From assembly GCA_004794655.1 (NCBI GenBank), contig SMMW01000013.1, positions 899,501 to 963,500 of the forward strand: DNA of 64,000 bases. Direction: 5' to 3'. The DNA comes from Marisa cornuarietis (taxonomy: Eukaryota > Mollusca > Gastropoda > Architaenioglossa > Ampullariidae). Numbering within the stretch: position 1 is the first letter of the stretch; each line of letters opens with the position of its first letter. Below the pieces are notes generated by a model that saw only the letters and a list, made by a program, of their open reading frames with translations, was not told the origin of the DNA and did not search any database. Shown here piece after piece: positions 61,901 through 64,000 of this stretch. The position numbers were made by a program, and so were the translations under genes.

Positions 61901-64000
61901 GGGAGGTAACTCGCAGAGACCCTCATTGTCACCTCTGTCCCATCAACGCACTAATTCTTTTTCAGGATGCAGTCCAAACCACAGACCAGCCAGCACCCCT
62001 TGTAGTGGCAGTTCAGGAGAACAGAGGGTGGCTTCAGGGGCTGGTCAGTCTCCTGGTTATCCTGTGCGTCCATCCTCAGCAGGCCCTCGTCAAAGCTCAA
62101 GTCCACTAGGATCCAGGCAAAACCAAAGTCCAGGAGGCACTAGGTCTGGTTCTAGTCCATCAAGTCAGAGAACAGCAAGCCCACTTGGTCAGAAGCAGAA
62201 TGTGCTGGGACAGAAACAGAGTATAGGCAGCAACAGTGTAATGGGTGGCATCTCACCTCTCATGTCAAGACAAACAGCAAGTGTAAACACTGATAGCCTT
62301 TCACTGCCACGGCAGAACTCGAGTGGAAACATAAACCCCTCTGGCACATGTCAAAAACAGAACATTTCGGTTAACGATGATGTAGTAACATCAACACCTT
62401 CAATGCCTCGCCAGAGTACACCCCTTTGCAATGCTACAACCACTTCAAGCGGAACAGCTGCACCAGCAAAACTTGTTGATGATTTCCCGAGCAGTATCTC
62501 ATCCTCTCCTTCAGGACAGCAGACCGCAGCAGACAACTCCATAAACACCTCACATGTAGCAACAGCAAGCAGATCATCCACAATTAGCAACGGTAATACC
62601 AACACCAACAGTTCCAGCGGGCTTCTCCGGCAGACGCCGATGACAGCTGTGAGTATAAATCGTGCTGCTGCAGCAGGCACATGTAGTGGAACAGGGCAGG
62701 CTGTTCCATCTAAAACTGCCAGCTCAGTGGTGTCAGTTTCCGGCAAGACTCAATCTACTAAGACCTTCATTAACACTGGTGGGATGTTGAGTAAAAATCC
62801 TGGAACTGGTAACCTAGTCCCTTCAAACAGCTTGGATCCTTTCAATAAAAGCACCCTCTCTTTAGATACTAACAACTGTGTTTCAAGTGCATCTGAGGCA
62901 GTAGAGAGTGATGGTATGTGTCACACCTCTCTTAGTGCAGCATCTTCAGGAACTGAGACTTTACCAGCCACCTCCAGCATCATCACTATGCCTTCATCAT
63001 TGGTTTCCACCATATCAGCATCTGCTGCGTGTCCTACTGTTTCTGCCTCAGTTCCCAACAACACAGCTTTGTCTTCCACCTACCCTGCCCATGCATCTGC
63101 TGCCTTACCTCTGATGGCTGCCTCTAAAGTGTCTGCTGTCCCACGGGGACGCAAGGGGTCACTGTCAGCCATAGTGAATAAACTAGCAACCAAGGTTGGC
63201 AGCAATGCAGCAGCTGTTGGCTCAGAGCTGCATGATGCCATGTCTATTAGTAGCTCAGGGGAGGGTTTGGGTGCAGAGAAATCAATATCTGGAGGAGCTG
63301 GTAATGACTCCACCAAGGAAACACCTCACCTAGCCCATGTGCAGTCACACTCTGCATCTCTGCTGCTTGCTCGGCGCCGCAGTGCTGCTGACGGAGAAAA
63401 TACCATTGGGCAGGGTGAACAGGATCGTGGTGCTGTCAAACGTCAGGCTTCCATATCGGGTCTGTCTCCACCAAGCTCTGAACCAAAAATAGCTCGCATT
63501 GATTCGTTTTCAAAAGCAATTGCCATGGCGCTCTCTGCACCATCTGCACACATACCCACATCACCACACATGGCAGCAGCAGCAACACCAGCTGCTGTTG
63601 GGGAAAGGACAGGCCGACTGAGTTCTGGGAGTGATCACGCCAGCCCACTGGCTAAAGAGATGGGTTTGCCTCTCCACCGGGCTGTAGAGGAGGTTGGACT
63701 AGATCTAAGCCTTCCCAAAGACAGGGCCCACCCGGAGTGTGCACAGACATTACAAAAGGTGGATCCTCGAACAGGTGTTGGAAAATCAAGTCCAAGAAAT
63801 GGTTCTCCAGGCTTGTGTAGTTCTCCAGTGCAAGGTGGTGAGAAGATGGGTGGAACCAAATTCAATGGAGAGTCCAGCCGTGACAAATCACGTGTGGAGA
63901 GTGATGTGTTTAAAGTGCCCACTCCCAAAACGTTGACTTCAGAAGATGATGAGCGGTGTGGCAATGCTGGTGTTGGCAGGAGTTGTGGTGGTAGTGAGAC
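25855..64000 (+). CDS. MED1: MED1, Mediator complex subunit 1 (3' end beyond window)
   Basis: MED1 is the Mediator middle-module subunit that links RNA polymerase II to ligand-bound nuclear receptors and other activators in the nucleus. Sixteen exons join in frame to at least 2,463 codons without a stop; human MED1 has about 1,580 residues. Residues about 30-470 form the Med1 domain, with matches such as FHVEIVMNKGG, VKVAHQGD, KLKSKAYLALQSLERDL, MKLIYFVSPYDLLD and LPACFVLVLPQPIPV. Two LxxLL boxes (residues 603-607 and 634-638) sit where vertebrate MED1 carries its NR boxes. The C-terminal half is low-complexity and disordered. It is paired head-to-head with Ral. Exon assignments rest on splice sites and phase; the first ATG is chosen from its position and the in-frame join to exon 2. 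Confidence 0.95.
25913..26971. other. MED1: MED1 intron 1
   Basis: AT-rich intron of about 1.06 kb close to the promoter. No recognisable element. Confidence 0.6.
26972..27090 (+). CDS. MED1: MED1 exon 2
   Basis: After a poly-T acceptor (TTTTTTTTCAG), this exon encodes a basic helix (EQKKKRLALMEKLRSKRSA) followed by SWTESLKTIRTAVV. The latter matches the start of the Med1 domain (human PWSETIKLVRQVM). The donor is GTG|GTGAGT, phase 0. Confidence 0.93.
27520..28330 (-). mobile_element. L2-like retrotransposon 3' end
   Basis: The minus strand encodes FVLSRLDYCNSLFVDLLGHL, LQRAQNNAARIVFRKHK and PLLRDLHWLAVQACIEFKI, classic L2/CR1 thumb sequence. The preceding piece lies in another frame (SQFVSEISGVI-type region). 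It ends in ACTATATAAATCC and a TAT repeat at 27510-27535. It is 5'-truncated and frameshifted, within MED1 intron 2. Confidence 0.82.
28554..29585 (-). mobile_element. RNase H-type non-LTR element, 5'-truncated, with 15-bp TSD
   Basis: An open frame encodes the RNase H domain and C-terminus down to the stop at 28716. Catalytic carboxylates are recognisable in IYTDGSKN, AELKALLLAL, VISDSLSSLL and NTKADEAAKKA. The terminal zinc motif is CPWCKDPLTIEHLLISC. The copy is flanked by the 15-bp repeat GTAGGAAGATGTGCA (28539-28553 and 29586-29600). Its 3' tail contains GGCATAAAACAACAACTAAC. With no RT it cannot move itself, but the retained part is intact, so the insertion is fairly recent. Confidence 0.9.
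29639..29700 (-). repeat. L2-type 3' tail fragment
   Basis: On the minus strand GTGCTATATAAATACACTTT resembles the tail at 27520-27560. No coding part is attached. Confidence 0.45.
30413..30597 (-). mobile_element. tRNA-derived SINE with LINE-like tail
   Basis: The 5' part has pol III promoter-like boxes: A box in GGTGGTGCAATGGTTAGCAC (about 30586-30567) and B box GGTTCAGCTCT (about 30530). The 3' part reads TTAGTTGCTGCCTTGGCGTA and AAACACCAA. That matches the tail of the LINE at 28554-28610, so this LINE family probably supplied its reverse transcriptase. Confidence 0.75.
30720..31740 (-). mobile_element. RNase H-type LINE (family 2), decayed 3' half
   Basis: Broken frames on the minus strand encode VKLMMGDTPLKSEDQQTYLD (end of RT), ALQWIPSHCGIEGNRHADRM (RNase H), a Cys-poor remnant of the terminal zinc region (MCCCGNAE) and HILQECRLLQELRAK. 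Stops occur throughout. The ending resembles the nested copy at 14962-15200. Confidence 0.75.
31741..33272. other. MED1: MED1 intron 2, last part, with an L2-like fragment
   Basis: A plus-strand fragment at about 32540-32900 (SFPTSDPIVWNALPLLLHT then FGAFRLGIKNQYFLE) is the end of an L2/Rex-type ORF. The remainder is AT-rich intron without features. Confidence 0.55.
33273..33351 (+). CDS. MED1: MED1 exon 3
   Basis: The acceptor is TATAACTTGTAG and the donor AAAG|GTAAAC. It encodes DRRLLTDSLERTQVQKCLDTLQRAMK, equivalent to the vertebrate helix containing CLETLQKALK. Confidence 0.93.
33352..34128. other. MED1: MED1 intron 3
   Basis: AT-rich intron. No supported feature. Confidence 0.7.
34129..34316 (+). 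CDS. MED1: MED1 exon 4
   Basis: The acceptor is TTTTGCTGCAG and the donor GCAAGT|GTGAGT. It encodes VISQRSLVERLESVARQQSL and the two-stranded region GDMFHVEIVMNKGG to VKVAHQGD, a hallmark of the Med1 domain. Reading through the donor reaches a stop after four codons. Confidence 0.95.
34871..35278 (-). mobile_element. RTE (family A) 3' fragment with 13-bp TSD
   Basis: The minus strand encodes MTKNIGNRLDVFQNRCLRRI to the end of ORF2 and an AATC-type tail (ATTGATTGATTTGATT). The identical direct repeat TTTTATCCACTTT flanks it at 34858-34870 and 35279-35291. It is a severe 5' truncation, nearly identical in sequence to the end of the copy at 41744-43400. Confidence 0.92.
35292..36249. other. MED1: MED1 intron 4, second part
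   Basis: It contains an AT microsatellite (35586-35602), a dispersed repeat at about 35740-36000 resembling 21755-21990, and an L2-type tail at about 36045-36090 (GGATATGGCGCTGTACAAAT). No gene is seen. Confidence 0.45.
36250..36278 (+). CDS. MED1: MED1 exon 5 (29-nt microexon)
   Basis: A 29-nt exon, VCHELTDIL plus two bases of a codon, sits between the acceptor TTTTTCAG and the donor TTAAG|GTAAGA. It restores the frame between exons 4 and 6 and matches the vertebrate CPELVQQLR segment. Confidence 0.88.
36606..37303. mobile_element. piggyBac-like element, non-autonomous
   Basis: TTAA at 36606-36609 is followed by CCCTTTGAGCCC. At the other end CGCTAAGAG precedes TTAA at 37300-37303, so both ends read TTAA then C(C/T)CTT. 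The minus strand keeps acidic, transposase N-terminus-like pieces (DFESDDLATDSDVKIEPRP, DGWNKLYQANDVKFDDSD) broken by stops. At 698 bp it lacks a catalytic domain. It lies in MED1 intron 5. Confidence 0.65.
37304..38240. other. MED1: MED1 intron 5, remainder
   Basis: A SINE-like block lies at about 37425-37550, with GGGTGCTATGATTCACATAC and a GGTGGCGCAACGGTTAGCG A-box-like stretch. The rest has no supported feature. Confidence 0.4.
38241..38312 (+). CDS. MED1: MED1 exon 6
   Basis: The acceptor is TTTATTTCAG and the donor GAGAG|GTGAGT. It encodes SQGDFAEFTSHLDGLQSIYKVTGE, equivalent to the vertebrate KNFDEFSKHLKGLVNLY helix. Confidence 0.93.
38313..39252. other. MED1: MED1 intron 6
   Basis: AT-rich, with a short GAT repeat at about 39060-39074. 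Nothing else is seen. Confidence 0.6.
39253..39327 (+). CDS. MED1: MED1 exon 7
   Basis: The acceptor is a T-run ending CAG, and the donor is CAAAA|GTAAGT. It encodes RKLKSKAYLALQSLERDLNQ, one of the best conserved MED1 segments (human KLKTKMYLALQSLEQDLSK). Confidence 0.95.
39582..39649 (+). CDS. MED1: MED1 exon 8
   Basis: The acceptor is GATGTTTTCAG and the donor GCTG|GTAAAA. It encodes SISGVANYIHKSPLGILLPRTAG, matching the vertebrate segment ending in GYLTPRSGG. Confidence 0.92.
39917..40003 (+). CDS. MED1: MED1 exon 9
   Basis: The acceptor is TTTGTTACAG and the donor GAGG|GTATGG. It encodes KPMKLIYFVSPYDLLDKKT, matching vertebrate MNLKYYVSPSDLLDDKT. Confidence 0.95.
40380..40491 (+). CDS. 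MED1: MED1 exon 10
   Basis: The acceptor is TTTATCTACAG and the donor AAGAG|GTACAG. It encodes ITENGLGRSVTVCLEPGPSN and KLQTMPLLTV, equivalent to vertebrate ENNVSRSLGMNASVTIEG and KLPIAPLI. Confidence 0.93.
40492..41158. other. MED1: MED1 intron 10, first part
   Basis: Intron sequence before the Harbinger-like element. Nothing is recognised. Confidence 0.5.
41159..44756. mobile_element. Harbinger-like DNA element with nested RTE
   Basis: The left end GGCTGGCCTTACACACATCG and the right end (reverse complement GGCTAGCCTTACACACATCG) are terminal inverted repeats differing at one base. Each is flanked by TTA (41156-41158 and 44757-44759), the 3-bp target duplication typical of PIF/Harbinger. 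Subterminal regions are rich in GCCGTG/CACGGC inverted motifs (41190-41350, 44660-44720). No transposase domain is seen outside the RTE insertion, so it appears non-autonomous. It occupies much of MED1 intron 10. Confidence 0.8.
41744..43400 (-). mobile_element. RTE (family A) retrotransposon, RT region, catalytic motif lost
   Basis: A continuous frame of at least 503 codons (43255-41744, open upstream to about 43400) encodes RT from SLEEVTAAIKEIKSCKAPGADG through IFKLPKKGDLGDCNNWRDIT, QQAGFRPGRSCSE and the thumb and tail. Where RTE enzymes have F-A-D-D-x-x-L, the sequence reads LEDLDFALLSL (about 42515-42550), so both catalytic Asp are missing. GVKQACILLRF is also altered from the usual GVRQGC-L-PF. 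The endonuclease half is absent. The ORF survives but the enzyme is dead. Confidence 0.9.
43401..46892. other. MED1: MED1 intron 10, remainder
   Basis: To 44756 this is the right part of the Harbinger-like element. A CR1/Rex1-type tail fragment lies at about 44865-44905 (ACAACTTTATTTATCCACAA). The rest is AT-rich with no supported feature. Confidence 0.45.
46893..47017 (+). CDS. MED1: MED1 exon 11
   Basis: The acceptor is TGTGTTTGCAG and the donor ACAA|GTGAGT. It encodes HINSATLPACFVLVLPQPIP, the counterpart of vertebrate SANSVDLPACFFLKFPQPIPV. It follows a 6.4-kb intron occupied by a Harbinger-like element. Confidence 0.95.
47018..47654. other. MED1: MED1 intron 11
   Basis: AT-rich intron. 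No supported feature. Confidence 0.6.
47655..47755 (+). CDS. MED1: MED1 exon 12
   Basis: The acceptor is TTTTGTCTTGTAG and the donor TTTGTT|GTAAGT. It encodes LDVCKDVGSHSLLSLILDSN to KMRKEQRLFV. This matches the vertebrate PLYELITQF to NHNMRFYAAL portion less closely, but the phase is correct on both sides. Confidence 0.88.
47756..49041. other. MED1: MED1 intron 12
   Basis: AT-rich intron. No supported feature. Confidence 0.6.
49042..49234 (+). CDS. MED1: MED1 exon 13
   Basis: The acceptor is TGTCATGGCAG and the donor AAAAAG|GTATTA. It encodes SLPDQHHVYFIRGVSGGVLEEP, IPFTHPTHVPQILILLRQQ and FNSIIASCIRP, equivalent to vertebrate LPGQQHCYFLN, ITFQHPGRVPLILNLIRHQ and YNTLIGSCVKR. Confidence 0.95.
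49235..51179. other. MED1: MED1 intron 13
   Basis: AT-rich intron with a short GA/GT repeat near 49955-49980. No transposon was recognised. Confidence 0.55.
51180..51285 (+). CDS. MED1: MED1 exon 14
   Basis: The acceptor is TTGCTTTTTAG and the donor CAGAG|GTACCT. It encodes VDVDLSDITSLKCRVLCTNP to CRVLQR, the end of the folded Med1 domain (vertebrate VVMDVQDSTHVSCKLYKG and VVQRC). The following intron holds the RTE and Rex1-like copies. Confidence 0.92.
51430..51550. repeat. CA/CT-rich microsatellite
   Basis: Interrupted CT and CACA repeats, for example CTCTCTCTCTCGCACACACA. They lie directly upstream of the RTE insertion; the CA-rich DNA resumes after it at 54070, consistent with one original repeat tract split by the insertion. 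Confidence 0.85.
51583..54056 (+). mobile_element. RTE (family B) retrotransposon with 11-bp TSD
   Basis: In order: endonuclease from IVQVYAPTSTHGD (51590) through VVLGDWNAKVGPD and LVHNQIDYILLP to HDLVL; a frameshift near 52040; a linker frame ending in TAG at 52603; then in the same frame RT from GGKSPGVDNVPAELL through QAGFRPRRSTVEQI, FIDFKKAFDRVWH and GVRQGCPLSPVLF to LRFADD. A 2-nt loss just after FADD shifts frame; the remainder (LLAGTNKELQDLTNRL to YLGDTLSKDGSS) follows, then another shift near 53750. ACAGTATAGAC flanks it (51572-51582 and 54057-54067). It starts inside the endonuclease, so it is 5'-truncated. Confidence 0.93.
54290..56250 (-). mobile_element. Rex1/CR1-like retrotransposon remnant
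   Basis: Minus-strand pieces in order: an endonuclease end (IGSSDHNIVHLLL), a pre-RT helix (KPWLGKDLKHCLNEKKIAFI), FYAQFDVRDFSEEVD, HVNPRKAPGPGNARGKVLKE, PKKSYLTNLKDFQPLALTS and LDPLQFAYTPTREVSDAI, then a 3' end with LLPSGRCYKMPRARKTAYQR. It is truncated and frameshifted and lacks the catalytic palm. An AC microsatellite (54357-54384) sits in its 3' end, and the tail contains AATAAATTTGATTTGACTC. Confidence 0.8.
56251..57223. other. MED1: MED1 intron 14, last part
   Basis: AT-rich intron before exon 15. No supported feature. Confidence 0.6.
57224..57936 (+). CDS. MED1: MED1 exon 15 (two LxxLL nuclear-receptor boxes)
   Basis: The 713-nt exon lies between the acceptor ATACTTCTAG and the donor CTTG|GTAAGT. 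It encodes the domain's final helix (CLSLPVLLRAMIRKG), then an Ala/Gln helix and a Pro-rich linker. NR box 1 is LTNLL at 57618-57632 (residues 603-607) and NR box 2 is LSRLL at 57711-57725 (634-638). A basic KRVRKRRSQS stretch near 57790-57820 is a likely nuclear localisation signal. Vertebrate MED1 has LTSLL and LMNLL in the same order and context. Confidence 0.96.
57937..58734. other. MED1: MED1 intron 15
   Basis: AT-rich intron. No supported feature. Confidence 0.7.
58735..64000 (+). CDS. MED1: MED1 exon 16 (giant disordered tail, open at window end)
   Basis: The acceptor TTATGTTTGCAG begins a frame with codons from 58737 that stays open through the window end (at least 1,754 codons). It is rich in Ser, Gly, Thr, Gln and Pro. 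Landmarks are a short acidic stretch (RSDEEEDEPIAY, about 59700), a Lys/Arg-rich cluster (KRKRDRED and KKRKKLEL, about 59905-59960), a degenerate QK repeat (60867-61534), a KGSLSAIVNKL motif (about 63156-63188) and GLDLSLPKD near 63700. The tail matches vertebrate MED1 in composition and in a few short motifs only. Confidence 0.93.

Overview
The window is animal nuclear DNA. It holds two spliced protein-coding genes in a divergent (head-to-head) pair, surrounded by fragments of retrotransposons and DNA transposons. Introns obey GT/AG rules, intergenic sequence is AT-rich, and there are no operons, ribosome binding sites or CRISPR arrays. The repeats are RTE, L2/CR1/Rex1 and RNase H-bearing non-LTR elements, tRNA-derived SINEs, and piggyBac- and Harbinger-like DNA elements. 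Together with the divergence of both proteins from their vertebrate counterparts, this suggests an invertebrate, most likely a lophotrochozoan and plausibly a gastropod mollusc. That placement is inference.

Minus strand, about 5.9 to 25.5 kb: a Ral small GTPase gene. Three shared coding exons (23471-23578, 22780-22988, 17629-17803) encode the G domain. They can be joined in phase 0 to either of two terminal exons. The proximal one (12256-12408) encodes a Ser/Gln/Ala-rich tail ending CCILA. The distal one (10092-10205) encodes a strongly polybasic tail ending CVIL. This is the same design as KRAS4A/4B, here in a single Ral locus, and is the most interesting finding. The G4 motif, normally NKxD, reads NMID.

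Plus strand, 25855 to beyond the window end: MED1, the Mediator subunit that contacts nuclear receptors. Sixteen coding exons are visible. Exons 1-14 make the structured Med1 domain. Exon 15 carries two LxxLL nuclear-receptor boxes. Exon 16 is still open after 5.3 kb and encodes a very long Ser/Gly/Gln/Pro-rich disordered tail. The two start regions are separated by a short candidate bidirectional promoter containing a palindromic CRE (TGACGTCA).

Repeats. 1-4.7 kb: two RNase H-type non-LTR copies in opposite orientations and a 128-bp tandem duplication. 14.5-16.5 kb: an RTE copy interrupted by another retrotransposon. 19.7-21 kb: an L2-like RT remnant. 27.5-33 kb (MED1 intron 2): L2 tails, two RNase H-type LINE copies and a SINE whose tail matches one of those LINEs. 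34.9 kb: a truncated RTE copy with target-site duplication. 36.6-37.3 kb: a piggyBac-like element with TTAA ends. 41.2-44.8 kb: a Harbinger-like element hosting an RTE insertion. 51.6-56.3 kb: an RTE copy followed by a Rex1/CR1-like remnant. All are in introns or intergenic DNA; none disrupts a recognised host exon.
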